Shown: in pieces, positions 1 through 11,471 of the stretch
How the letters are laid out: each line of letters begins with the position of its first letter
How positions within the stretch are numbered: the stretch's first letter is position 1
Origin: Apiospora phragmitis
Lineage: Eukaryota > Ascomycota > Sordariomycetes > Amphisphaeriales > Apiosporaceae
Assembly (NCBI GenBank): GCA_038363925.1
Contig: JAQQWL010000006.1
Span: forward strand, 3,886,501 to 3,950,500
DNA: 64,000 nt
Direction of reading: 5' to 3'
Made by a program: the position numbers and the translations under genes
The notes under the pieces: model-generated
What the model saw: only the letters and a program-made list of their open reading frames with translations
Databases searched by the model: none
Told to the model about the DNA's origin: nothing

Positions 1-313
1 GTGGTCTCGAAAGAAGTGGATTGTCCTGGCGTAGAAACATATTACTTCAGTCTAGACATCGATCAATGCAGACTCAAATTGACGTTTTATAGGCAGAGTA
101 TCCTCATAGACTCGGAACCTAGGCAGCGTGAGGCTCACTCCTCCAGCGTATCAAGTACAACCTAGAGAGTATTCCCAGCGGCCGAAGCGAGAGTGACGAT
201 GAGGCGGATGCTGCCCTAGACCATGGCCGTAAGCGTAGCATCTACTACAAAACAAAGCGCAATAATGGCCGAGAAGTATTCTAGAGCGTTGCTAAACGTC
301 GAGAACCCGCGAC
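1..313. other. Left-edge sequence, no gene seen
   Basis: This stretch lies 3' of the broken DPP III gene on the minus strand. I see no open reading frame with family resemblance, no tRNA-like T-arm and no repeat. It is probably 3' flank and intergenic DNA. Confidence 0.4.
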
Positions 314-2758
314 TCAAACGTTCCTGTCAGCCCAGCTCTCAATGATACCCTCCACACTTGCGGGATATTGTTTCAGGATGACTTGACCATCTTTAAGAAA
401 AGTGTTGGCCTGCACGTTGATCATAGCAGGGGGCTTGTTCGCCAAGACAGTTTCCCTCCAACTCAAATATTCACCATCGACGCTTGAGAGGTCTTCGTAG
501 TACTCTCGACAGGCCTGCACGCCAGCAATGCACCGATACACGTGAAGCCGCAGCAGCATTCGGCCAAGTGCTGGCTTTCCATGGCTGAGTATCTTAGTCT
601 TGTCGACTTTCACTCGAAGCGTTGGCTCTCGGCATTATGATGGATCACAATGCAGCCGCCACCTTCTGTGAGAAGGCACTTCAACATTGCGAAGTGCGCC
701 TGTATTTTGTCAGCGTGCCATGGCTACTCATCTTAGTCTAGCTTCTGAAGGATAAGTTACTCACTCGACTGTGTGATTGACCCCATTTCTGACGGGCACA
801 TTAGTTACGGAAATCTCTGTCGGGCTTTTGGGTACACTCATCATACTGTCGACGTTGAAGTTCGCTAGACCACGCAAGCAATCCACCCCAAGCTGCTGGT
901 ACAGATTATAGGTAACTAGTGAATGTTTCTCAGTTTCCATAACTTCATACAAAGTCTGGAAGTGCCTACCATCACTCGCCTTAATCTCCGTGGTCTCTGT
1001 GAAGCCAAATAGCACCAGGAGCTCCTTGTCGTCCATGAGGTAAGCCCCCACCAACTCGGCTCTACATTCGTCGACAGTCGTTGCTAAATCTCCGAATTGA
1101 CCTGTCCATGTCTGGCCAGGTCTGTACCATGACTGAATGGGCTCTCCAGTCAGGGGGTTGGTAGGCGGATTGGCTGAATCGAAATTGTACTGGCCGGAAG
1201 ATTGCTCGACCATCATCTTCCCAGTACCATGACCGAGAAGCTCATGGAGTACAACCCATCAGTAGTATGCTGAGTGTTTGTACTTTCTGAAAGCAGGGAG
1301 CTCATCCGAGTCAATGAAGGGCAATGTAGCAGCGGTGCTTTCCGCTGCCATACGGTTGGCAATGATAACATTCTTGAACCCTACATCTTGCCGGATATCA
1401 TTATACTATCTCGGTGTGTTAGAATCCAATTCAGTGCATTAGAGGATAGAGCAGGGAATATATTTACGTTTGGGAGATTGATACCGGGGAAGATAATGCT
1501 CGAACAGTAAGCGAGACCTGATACATTATGTTAGCCACTTTTTCCCAAAGATATCGGGATGTCTCGCAATACTGTGGATGCTTGAGAAGTCCGGAGGCTC
1601 AAAGAGAGTCTTCTCGAAGACCCCTTTCCCGCTGTTCTCTGCGCTAGCCCAAGGTAAACGACATATGAACTTGTCGGAATTCTCCACAAGCCGAGTCAGC
1701 AGCTTGGTCTCGAATGGATCTACAAGAGCAACAAGGCCTTCAAACTCAGCTCGTATATTGTAAGGATCGCGATACGGCTCGACGAAACCGAATATGTTCT
1801 CAACCTTGGGCGCCTGGTCAGAAATCCAGGTTCGCTGCGAATCTCGATATGATTCCAAACTTCCTGTGCGGAAACTCTCAATATACTCGGCCAGAAATCT
1901 TCGTTGAGTGTCGTTCGCCGCATACTCCTTGGCTTTCTGAAGGTTCTCGCAGACCTTCTCGAGATCCGCTGCATGATCCCCTTTGATCAGCTTCACGACT
2001 GGCGATGGCATGGAGCTGTCTAATTCGAGAACATGTTCCCCTGGAAGCACCGATGCCTGGAGGATTTCAAGCGTGCCATCCTCTGTTTTGCGCAGTCGCG
2101 TGTTCTCGGGATAGATTTGCTGGGCATCCATTTATCGGGAGATATACTCTGCGTCGCTCTTTGTAACTGCTATTGGCCCTGGGTAGTAGCCACTTTGAGC
2201 TCTTTCTCCTGGAACCCCAAGTGTAAACGGTGGGATGGCAAATATTTAATCCTTGAACTGGGCGTAGAGAGCTTTCGCTGTTGGGGAGCTGGTCGCAAGG
2301 GTTTCCAAAGCACCCGGACTTAGTCTTGGAACGAACTTCTGATCGCCCGAGCCCTGACTTATTCTCAGCATTTGAATCAACAAGGGTCAAGGTCACCATA
2401 CGTAGTGGTTTCCAACGTTCGAAAGGAATTGAGCGGCATATTCCAAAAAGCTGGCCATGTCTTCATCCGTTACTATCCCACTGCCCACGATTGACGCCCA
2501 GTCTCCGTCGCAAGACTGGTACAAGGCAAGGATGAAATCATAGATGGGCAGTGATTCAGGGAAACCTGTCGGAAGATGATCCTGGCGCCCGACCAAGCGG
2601 CTCTGTTCCAATCTCATCAGCTCTGAACGCGTAAAAGACAGACGAAAGAACCATGCAACCATGTACCTTGCCATGTAATGGGCGTAGTGTTTTTCCTGTT
2701 CAGACAGGCCATTGAACAGAGGGGCAATCTCTAGTCTGTACAACTGAGGTGACGCCAT
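314..2758 (-). pseudogene. Dipeptidyl peptidase III (peptidase family M49), disrupted
   Basis: DPP III is a zinc metallopeptidase that removes dipeptides from the N-termini of short peptides in the cytosol. The family pattern runs the whole length on the minus strand: N-terminal YAHYMARAAW-type helix (about 2700-2580), FVPRLSP segment (about 2340), ENTRLRK (about 2100), AQYIESF-like stretch and YRDPYNIRAEFEGLVALV (about 1750-1780), zinc motif HELLGH (about 1230-1247), second zinc motif DECRAE (about 1070), and C-terminal VKVDKTKILSHGKPALGRML. Introns are readable at 2603-2666, 2354-2401, in the 1530-1575 area, about 1390-1445, about 910-970 and about 740-850. The frame is broken by a 1-nt loss in a C run near 2559-2564, TAA at 2132-2134, TGA at 1259-1261 just before HELLGH, and a 1-nt loss near 614-625. 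The C-terminus is otherwise complete. The family assignment is firm. Whether the gene is dead or carries sequence errors is open, though two nonsense substitutions favour decay. Confidence 0.85.
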
Positions 2759-3424
2759 GACTGCGACGGCGAACTCGGACTGTGAACAAGAAACGATAGA
2801 CTAAACGAGAGATCCGCTGGGCTCTTGTCTTGTCGATTCTGAATCTGTGGTGGCCTGTTACTGCATCTAACATGGAAGGGATGCACAAAGAAAGGTGGGG
2901 TAGTCACCGCGACATCCTGCGGGGGTCCTTCCTGTCCAACCTCAGTGCTCACCACCACACCACTTTGACCTCGTTACTTCAAGTAATGATTGTGTCTCTC
3001 GAACTAATGATGCAGATGCTGTAGTTTACTGCTTGCAAGAGAATGAGGGAAATGCTGCGGGAGGATTCAAATGATGGACGAGGCTCTTTGTGCAGGACCA
3101 GTCACTTCGGGACAAGGCAAATTGGGTGTTGAGGGCGCTGTAGAAGATCGGTTGAACAGAGAGAACCATCAGCCTCCAAAGTATCTTCTTTTATTGTTTG
3201 AAACCAACATTATTGACCAGCACGCTTGGGTATATTGAGTAAAGATGCCAAAAACGCCTGTCGGGCCATGCCGATTTGAGTCCCCTCCCCCCACAGTCGG
3301 CCAGGCAATTCGTACACATAACTCGTAATGTAACAGAAGTAGTCCATACCTCTTGCTCTCTCCTTTTTAATTTCCCCCCTTCCCTCTCAGATTAGTATAG
3401 CAAAGCCAGTACTGTATCCTAACC
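2759..3424. other. Intergenic, upstream of DPP III and downstream of the GPI protein
   Basis: The interval should hold the DPP III promoter (minus strand) and the 3' end of the neighbouring GPI-anchored gene. No supported coding region, RNA gene or repeat was seen. Confidence 0.4.
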
Positions 3425-4072
3425 TCACGCCATGACCATAGCCCCAGCCACCCCCGTCAAGAGCAGCATAGCCACGCTACCCATAAGGCCCTTGCCGCTG
3501 CCCTCGACAATACGTGCCGCCCCCGCCGTGATCGGCAACGCCCCCGCGGGCGGCGCAGTGGGAGCCAGCGGCGCCCCCGTAGCCGTGCCGGCCATCGCCC
3601 CCGCCGCCTTTGTGGTCGTCGCGTTAAGCCCGGCGTTGACGGCGGGAACGCCAGCCCCGCCCGTCGCGAGCGCGGGCGGGGCCGTGACGAGCGCGCCCGC
3701 GGCGGGCGTCACCGTCGTGAGGGTCGTGACGGTGTTCTTGTTGGTCACGGTCACGCCCGAGCCGGCCGCGGCCCCGGCGGCGCCTCCGCCCCCGAGCTCG
3801 ATGATGACCGCGTTGCCCTGAGCATTCGGCACGCCGACCTGGACGACGTCGTGCTTCCAGAGCGGCTTATCCAGTGGGGGCCCCGGTCCCGGCGAGAATC
3901 GGCGCACTTGGCGTTCGCGATATACCATGTTTTGGTTTTCGAACTGTTCGTGGCTGAAGGTTAGCATGTATTTATGACTCGCTCAAGTAGGCCGCCGCTT
4001 GCGTCGATCACTTACTGTAGCTTCTGTCGAAACAGCCATAATGGCCAAGGCGGTTATTATTGAGGACTTCAT
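3425..4072 (-). CDS. Small secreted GPI-anchored Ala/Thr/Gly-rich protein
   Basis: Two exons, 4016-4072 and 3425-3943, with a 72-nt GTAAGT...CAG intron, give a 191-residue protein. The first exon encodes a clear signal peptide (MKSSIITALAIMAVSTEA), which is why this upstream ATG was chosen over the ATG at 3967 that opens the second exon's reading frame. A basic, Pro-containing stretch (residues 25-60) is followed by a low-complexity Gly/Ala/Thr region with many Val-Thr pairs. The C-terminus is a small-residue site and a hydrophobic tail (MGSVAMLLLTGVAGAMVMA), the usual signal for GPI attachment. It is probably a cell-wall or plasma-membrane surface protein. No enzymatic domain or cysteine pattern is visible, and I do not recognise the family. 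The GC-rich coding strand also opens a long antisense frame, which I regard as a shadow. Confidence 0.72.
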
Positions 4073-5575
4073 GGTTGTATGTAGATCTGGATACGGCGAA
4101 GATGAAGGAGAAGAAGAAGGCCCGGCTTCTGGTAAGTAGACGAATAGGAACGATCGCAGTAGCCTGTACCCGCGTACTGAATTACAACCTCGTAGCCTCT
4201 AGGGCGAGTTCCGTCTAGGAAAGAAAAAAAAGAGTGTGTGAAGAAGATTGACGCCTCTATTCTATGAACACATTACTACTCCGTACATAGTGAATCGAAG
4301 AGCGAAAAGGGGGTTTCTTCTGGAAAACAAGCTTGAAGATGGGATCTACCAGCTTCTTATTCCCTTATGCATTCGGCCCATCTCTGCTGCAGAAACACCA
4401 TAGTTCCCTGGATATGCCACCTGTCGCAAACGCGCGGTGAAACTTGTAGTGCTGCCATGGAATAACACAGCCTCATTTCGGATGCGAAGATCCCAAACGC
4501 GCAAGCTAGAACGGGGACTCTAAGGCAATCTCTCGGCAGGCAGATCACTCGTCACCGCGTGGTCTGATGAACTCAGATCGGCCACATCCGTGGGACACAG
4601 GGCCAGGGCTTCCACCATTCAAGCAGGCAAAGCTCAAACTCGGGACGAGAACCGCGATCAGACTACATATGTACCATACAATGCTGGGCGCGATTGCAAA
4701 TACTGCAACGGGGCCTCAATGCACAGAGTGGACTTCCGACTGCTAGCCGGACTGCATACACCCGCCCCCCCTGAAAGTTTGTTAATTGACGGATACCGTT
4801 TCGGACTTCAGATGAAGTATCGACAGGCCTTTTTCGTAGAGGAAGTACATCGACGCCCCGTTCGAAACATAAAAATATTAAGGAAATACCACGTTAAAAA
4901 TATGCCACAGCTAGGTAACTGTTATACGTTTCAGCACGATAGAGGTATTGCAGACGCATGAAATACCTGTACAAGGGCTCTCACACAAGGATGCGAAATA
5001 GACAAACCTTCAGGGATCCTATTGTAAGCTTACAATCCCCAGAAGGAGACAGCGAGACCGGAAGATCCCCCATAACTCTAAATGGTCGCAGCGAATGAGT
5101 GCCCTGGAATTGGCGCATTCTTGTGTGATGGTCGTTGGATAAGCGTGGCTGAGCTTAATTCCCGAGATCAGATGAAACCGGTGGGCGCGGAAGTAGCGTT
5201 TGGCGGAAAGTTGCGACAAAATTGTCAGACGATTTTCATTCTGAAACAGCAATCTGCAGGAGCATCTGAACCCCGTAAGAAATTGGCTTTGGAGATCACT
5301 CTTCGAAATCGGATGAGGCCTTAAAAAGCTTTGGATTCCTGCCGATGTGATGTATCTGACGGAATCGTGGAAGGATTTATTGCCAAGTGTGAATAGCTCG
5401 CTGAATGCATGTCGAAGACTGCAAGTCTGTGTTCTACATACGTATATGTCGGCATAACGACCTTCACTTATCTGATGATTGTGCGATTCGGTCTACTTGT
5501 GCCAACCCAACCAACTTCGCCAATGAGTTTGCGGGTCGACGTCCAGCACTCAGCAAGCGTGCGACTTTCTGCGTC
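4073..5575. other. Intergenic 1.5 kb
   Basis: Flanked by the 5' end of the GPI-anchored gene and the 3' end of swf1. A 123-codon plus-strand frame at 4590-4961 has no domain, no family resemblance and an unremarkable composition, so I do not call it a gene. Nothing else was recognised. Confidence 0.4.
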
Positions 5576-6970
5576 TCAGGTAGCGGCATCCACCAGTCTC
5601 CCTAAGCCAGCCGCGTCTCTATGCTTAGTAGTTCTCCGGCCTCTTTCCAGATCTGTGGTGACTTCACCCCGGAAAGAATGTCCAGACACAAACACGTCCA
5701 CAAGGTTATCCCGGAAACCGAGATCGTATAGATTTTCAACGTCCCTAAGATGCCACACGCGCTCCCATTCTCCAGTGCCAGTGCCGCTGGTAATACTAGG
5801 CGGAGTGCCATCTTCTGTTCTGACAAGCGCCTGCACGCTCTCGACAGGCCATCGTGTCCAGCTCGGCTCGTGATTAGGATTTCGTGGGCGCGTTCGTGGG
5901 TCTATTGAACGCTTGAAGGCGAACCCATCGTCCATTTCTGCTTTCCAGTCTTGCCATTTCATGGACTCATTCGTAGTTGTACCACAGTAAATCAAGTAGA
6001 AATGGTAAGCGAGTAAGCCCCAGACTAGTGGCGTTGTTAAAAGCGCCAGCATGGTGACAGAGCCCAAGCCGACGTCATCTTGAATACCAAAGGTCAATAA
6101 TATGAGATAATCATGCCAAGTGAACGAGCCAGGTTTCCAAAGGTGCCAATTTGGGCGACGCGCCCGAACATTGGTAGAGATCAGGCCAAGACCGAGGTAT
6201 GCTCCGTAGGACGTGAGAATCGCTGTCGAAAGGAGCAGGAGAATGAAGTAGGCTTGGTTACCGTATCCCACACAGTTGTTTATGAAGACGCAATGGTGGT
6301 CCATCTTGGCCACGCACCGGTTGCAGACGGCGCAGTGCTTGGAACGGGGCGGCTTGAGGATATTGCAGGTGCGACACATGTGCCCAGGATGAAAGAGTGC
6401 GAAGTCATAAGGATACTGGCGCATATAATGCGTGTGGTTGGCCGGGGTAATGACGCCTGGGTCTCGGAAGGCCGAGAGATAAAGGAACCAGTACGGTGCA
6501 GCGATGGATATCGCACCGAATATCTTGTGGACAGTTGGTAATTGTGGCCATGCCCCTGGGAGGTACATATACTCGCCGACAGACAGCAGTAAGAGGAAGA
6601 ATATCAAGACAGTAGGATGTCGGCCGTAAAATGCAGCATGGCCGAACCTCGAGAGGGATGCTGCAATTCGCCCCGACGCAAAACGCCTATCCAAGAAGAG
6701 GATGGCATTGGGTAAATGTACCATCAAAACTCGGTGGAGCCATGCTACTGGCGTGCGACTGTTCCTCAGTCAGCAACTGCTCTTGCCTGGGCAGACCAAG
6801 CATCACGAGCTGGTCGCTGGTCGCTGGTCGTCTCTGCCTAGAACAGTGTCGACAGATGCTGGAAACCAGGTAGGCACTTACCGCGATGCCGGGAGCCGAC
6901 CGAAAAAGGCGACGAATGTCAGAAAGGAAATCGTGAGGACTCCTGCGGCGATTTTCGCGATGACACCCAT
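5576..6970 (-). CDS. swf1: Palmitoyltransferase SWF1 (DHHC protein)
   Basis: DHHC enzymes transfer palmitate to cysteines of membrane proteins; Swf1 of yeast acts at the ER on SNAREs and other single-pass proteins. Exon 1 is 6882-6970 and exon 2 is 5576-6764, with a 117-nt intron (GTAAGT...CTGAG); together they encode about 425 residues. Exon 1 starts with MGVIAKIAAG and a membrane helix ending FGRLPAS, and the chosen acceptor restores the conserved R-TP-x-x-WLHR run. Further membrane segments lie around residues 60-110. The cysteine-rich domain reads CRTCNILKPPRSKHCAVC...DHHCVFINNCVGYGN (about residues 175-215), with the catalytic Cys intact, then two more membrane helices and a hydrophilic C-terminal tail. 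The short N-terminal loop and the position of the DHHC domain match the Swf1 subgroup. It is transcribed away from rap1 across a shared upstream region. Nothing looks damaged. Confidence 0.9.
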
Positions 6971-7920
6971 CCTGAACATAGACCATAGAAGTTGCCAGTA
7001 ATGCGGATGTCTGGTTGTTTCGTAGGCGCCAATCAAAAGGAGCCGATATCTCTGATCATATGTAGGAAAGGAAAAGGTCGATACCCATCTGAGACAGGAG
7101 GCGTACAGCGATGCCCTTAACTGCTGATACTGTGGTATAATCACTGACTAGCAGGATTCATTGCGTGCTATGCGCTTTCAACAAGGAGAGAAGGAGATTC
7201 AGCCCTAGGCGACCGATCGTCATCAGCTCAATGGCAGCCTGTCACGCCTGTCAGGCTTTGTCGAATGGTGATTGATGATGGTGAGCGGAAGTGTCATCCG
7301 GGTTAGGCGGCTGGAAATAGCGTACCTGGCAGCCTGGCCTGAACCGAGGGCTTGTAAGGCTGCAGGATGTGGCTGTGCCTCCCACTCAACCACTAACCCA
7401 ACCTATACAGCCCACTGTAGGCACAATTTCCATCACTTGGCTCTGCCACGTGCGAACCTGATCCTGCACGCGATCCTGCAAGCATCACGCGTCGCCATGA
7501 AGGCGTCCCACTCTCCTCACAAGACCCCTAAGTGATGCCAAGATACATGCCTTGAATCGCTCAAAAGAACTGCGACAAGATATGCGAACCGAAACTCCCT
7601 GATGGATTCCCTTAGAATCTTCTTTGCCCAACGTCTTTCGCATTTCAGCTGTATGGAATACTTTGCTCCCTCGTGCGGAGCTTCGTGACGCCGACGTGAA
7701 ATCTTAAAATCTACACCCATGGTCTCAGTCCGAATTACCCCAACCTTACCTTCTCATGCAACACCGACTACAGATCCTCGCGTCTGCATCCGTCTGTAAA
7801 AGCAGCAACCAGCCTGGAATAAAACCAGGATAATCATACGAGTTTCGCTAACACGTCGTGATCGACACGCTTCTCTGCATCGCATTAGTCCAACCCTGGT
7901 TTCTGGGTTGGCGTTCGCAA
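6971..7920. promoter_or_regulatory. Divergent intergenic region between swf1 and rap1
   Basis: About 950 bp between two divergently transcribed start codons must hold both promoters. Short frames inside it (for example 7272-7535 plus) lack any family resemblance. No specific factor site was identified with confidence. Confidence 0.4.
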
Positions 7921-10900
7921 ATGTCGGCTCCTATTGTCTACTCGGGAGCTGTGACAGGTGAAGGGGGGATTTTATTCAAAGACAACAAATTCTGGGTTGC
8001 TCGACGTACGCCAACGCGCCAAACATGGATCAATCACATCAAGGTATATCCTCGACGGTAATTCTTGTTCCTGGCCCGGTCAACGCTAACGCTTCCCCAG
8101 AATAACGGTGGCCAAGTAGTCCCCCTGGAGAAGAATGCCGACTACATGATTGCCGATCATGTATGGAAAGATGCACCACAAGGCTCATACTCTTGGAAGT
8201 GGATTGAAGACTCGGTTAAGAAAGGGAAACTACTGGATGCCGATGACTACCTCATTGGCGGCAAACCTCAGGAGCAGGCACGCGTGGGCCTGCCCGCACC
8301 GGCAAATCTAGCAGAACCCCTTTCACCGAGGAAGATGACCGCGTACTCATGGAATGGGTTCTAAGGCGTGAACGACAGGGTGAATCCATTCTTGGCAACA
8401 AAATATACCAAGAGTTGGCAGTCAAGGTTCGTCCACCCCATCTATGACAAATTGCGTGCGCATGCTTATAATATGCTTCAGAATCCTCGACACACATTTC
8501 AGTCTTGGAGGGATCGCTGGGTTAGGAAGCTATCTATGAAACCACGCCCAAATGTACCCAGCGAAGAATCAAAAGCTCAACATGCAGAAGAGCCTGAGCC
8601 AATGGCTGGTCGCCAGCGTACATCCGCATCATCGCAGTCGCAGACTCCGCCAAGCCCAGCCAAGCAGGAGAAGAAATCACGAATGAGATTCACTGCAGAA
8701 GAAGACAGGCAACTCACCGAATATGTTCTAGAGAAAACCGCAAATACTGGGAAAGACCGAGGTAACAAGGTCTTCCAAGAACATGCAAATGAAGTCAGTG
8801 ATTCTCTCCCTGCTTCGCTCGAATTCAATCATACTGACAGACCCCCAGTTTCCTCAGCACACATGGCAGGCATACAGGGATCGCTGGATCAAGTATCTCA
8901 AACCTGCCGACCAGGAGGAGGGGGACGACGATGAAGAAATACAGCAGGCAAGGGCCAGCAGGAGTAAGACCAATGATATTCAAAGCTCTAGGAATGAGCG
9001 ACCAGATGTGGCCCTACAGAAGCCAAAGGAAAACTCAAAGGCTGTGAAGGAGAAGACAAATATAGCGGCGGAGAGCCCAGAGTCGTCCAAAGGCGGTTCA
9101 CGCAACATAACGCAACAGCAAGATGACTCGGCCTCTGATTCCCCAGGCCCTATTAGGAGATCACCACGGAACGTCAAAAGGATGGAGACACAAGTGGAAA
9201 TCGACCAGCAACTGAACGATGAGAACGCGCAAGAAGAGCCTCAAAACGTACGGGCTTCGGCTGCTGGCAAGAGCGACAAACAATTGCCAACCAAAGCGGG
9301 TGATACTGGGACCGTGCTTGAATCCAGAGAGAAGTTTTACCCAATTTATCAGGACTTCATTCAACGTTTCACTCGCATCCGACCAAACTTCTGGCCAACT
9401 GTGCGAAACCAATCCTTTCACCTCTGGAGTTTGTGGCAGAATGTCGTTGCCCAAAAGGTCGACCCTGCTGAGCGAGACTGGCAGCAAATCGCAGAAAACC
9501 TCGGTTACGACTGGGTTGAGCATGAAGGTGTTGAGAACGATCTCCACGAGGTTTACGAGAACCATCTGGCTGAATTTGAGCAGTTCTTGGTAGAACACGA
9601 GATGGATGAGAGCGATGAGTCAGAAGGGGACGAAGATGTGCCATATGAGGCAGCCGCTGTGATTAGCTTCCGTGATGCACTTGACAGAGGCTCGGAGGAG
9701 AAGTTCAACTCTTCGCCTCCGAAACAGCCCTCACTAAAGCGCACGCATGAAGACGCCCTATTGTTAGATCAGGGATATCCAGACTCGTCTGGTAAGCGGC
9801 AAAGGATCAGTAAGGACAGCGAGATTCCGTCAACCCCGGACACCAAGAATGGCACAGCCCATCTACGCCGCCCCGTCAGTGCAGCCGTCTCCCCCAGTGA
9901 CCTGAGAGTGTCGGCACTACCTAGGTCTTCGTCTTCGCGGGCACGGCAGAGCGCCCAAAAGGGCCGGGGCGTTCCAGATAATGGTGGCCGGATGATCACA
10001 GACAGCGCAAAAGTGCACTCGAGGGGGCGTGCAGTTGAACCTGAGACCCAAGATTTCCGATATGATCCCGAGACACAGAATCTCGTCTTCGATACGGAGA
10101 TGGACGATGTCCAGGGAGAATCACAGGTCAATACGACAGCCTCTCAACAATTGCAGCTCGAGTCCGAAACTGGATCGCCGCCAGTCCAGCCTGTCATCAA
10201 TCGTGTGTCGGCGAGACCAACCACACCAACGCCGAAGCGGAAGGCTGGCACCTCGCCTTTCGTCGATAGTCCTGATGACGAGCATGACCAATCAACACCC
10301 AAGGCTCGCTTTGGAAAGGGCAAGAACCCCCTCTTGGCCGACTTGGAGAAGCAACAACAGCAGCAGCAGCACCGACGACGCTCAGCTGGCTCGCCTCAGA
10401 GCAGATCTGCAACCGCACCCCAGCCGAAGCCGCAACGCCAATCCATGTCGCGCCCTGCAGCCTCTCATCCTCCACCTCCTTCCTTCCCTTCATCGTCAGC
10501 AACGTCTTCGAAGACAACAAAGCCGCCCCCGTCCTCCCTCCGCAAGCCACAAGCTCATCAATCACCAGCATCCGTGCCAGCGGCAGCGGCCGCCACCCCG
10601 AAGCCAACCTCGTCCTCTGCAGGAGACACAGTCGCCTCTGGACTTGCCAAGCTCAACGAAGGCATAGATAAATGGGTTGCGCTGGGCTACGCGCCGTCCG
10701 TTGCGCGGCGCGCCCTCGAGGCCACGTCGTGGCAGGACGAACTCGTTGTCGTGATTATCGAACCTCTCAAGAAGGGCGAGCCGCTACCGACCGACATCGA
10801 GGGCGTCTGGACGGCCAAAGACGACCTCAAACTGCAATTCCTGGAAGAGATCAAAGCTGCGGGCGGGATCAAGAACATCTCGGACGAAAAGCAGGCAACC

Positions 10901-11026
10901 AAGCTGGAGAAAAAGCATGCTGCTTTCGAGAAACACCTGATGAACAAACATGGCGAGAGATTGATCAAGAAGCGCAAGAAGTGGTTTAGATTGAAGGAAC
11001 AACTGGGGTGGGGAGAGAAGGAATAA
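7921..11026 (+). CDS. rap1: RAP1-type telomere protein (BRCT, Myb, RCT), one frame break
   Basis: RAP1 binds the shelterin complex at telomeres. Exons are 7921-8043, 8101-8426, 8482-8793 and 8849-11026, with introns of 55-57 nt carrying clear GT and CAG ends; the product is about 980 residues. An N-terminal BRCT-type region starts at the chosen ATG (MSAPIVYSG) and runs through SWKWIEDSV. Two Myb-like domains follow, each split by an intron at the same place: TPFTEEDDRVL...RHTFQSWRDRWVRKL and RFTAEEDRQL...QHTWQAYRDRWIKYL. Next are an ARID-like segment (residues about 416-506, with WPTVRNQSFHLWSLW and RDWQQIAENLGY), a long disordered region with poly-Gln, and the RAP1 C-terminal domain (about 849 to the end). 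Exon 2 is one nucleotide short of an open frame. A single missing G in the GGG run at 8286-8288 would restore it. I suspect a sequencing error because the rest is well preserved, but true inactivation is possible. Confidence 0.88.
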
Positions 11027-11471
11027 CTGCTTTCGGTAAACTGTAACATGTAGAGTTGGATGGATGAACGGTTGGAGTATGTTTGATACCCCTTTGCTAT
11101 TACTTCGAGGAGTTAATTGAGTGTCGTGTAGTAATTACAGCAGGATAATAACTGAGTTGATTCGACAACCGTTCTCAGGCCATGAGATGTTATTTCTACT
11201 CATGTCCATTACCAAAGTTTTGAATGAACTCAAGAATCATGGTTGAAGAGTCTCGTGCATGAGGTAGTGCGTAGTTCGTCTTGAGGAGCGCGAGCCAGGG
11301 TAATATAACTATGTATCTATTTGTCTATAATGAGGACAATATTTTACATCGCAGCTGTATGATCCTTTCCCACTACCGACGAGATTCTAAATGTATACTA
11401 CATGGCGATGAGACTGATACAATACCACACCGTTGATGACCGAGCAACTCGTCCATCTATTTACCGCTTGC
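11027..11471. other. Convergent 3' flanks of rap1 and the coiled-coil ORF
   Basis: About 445 bp between converging reading frames, AT-richer than the flanking coding sequence. It probably contains both 3' UTRs and polyadenylation signals. No gene was seen. Confidence 0.45.

Noticed and set aside
3432..3821. 129-codon plus-strand frame antisense to the GPI-anchored gene
   Set aside because: It consists almost only of Ala, Val, Pro and Thr and is the complement of GC-rich coding sequence; the minus strand has signal peptide, intron and GPI tail.
4590..4961. 123-codon plus-strand frame
   Set aside because: No motif, domain or exon continuity; composition is unremarkable, so it is probably chance.
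7272..7535. 87-codon plus-strand frame upstream of rap1
   Set aside because: No recognisable content and it lies in a divergent promoter region.
9161..9598. 145-codon minus-strand frame inside rap1
   Set aside because: Antisense shadow of the RAP1 ARID-like region, which is clearly conserved on the plus strand.
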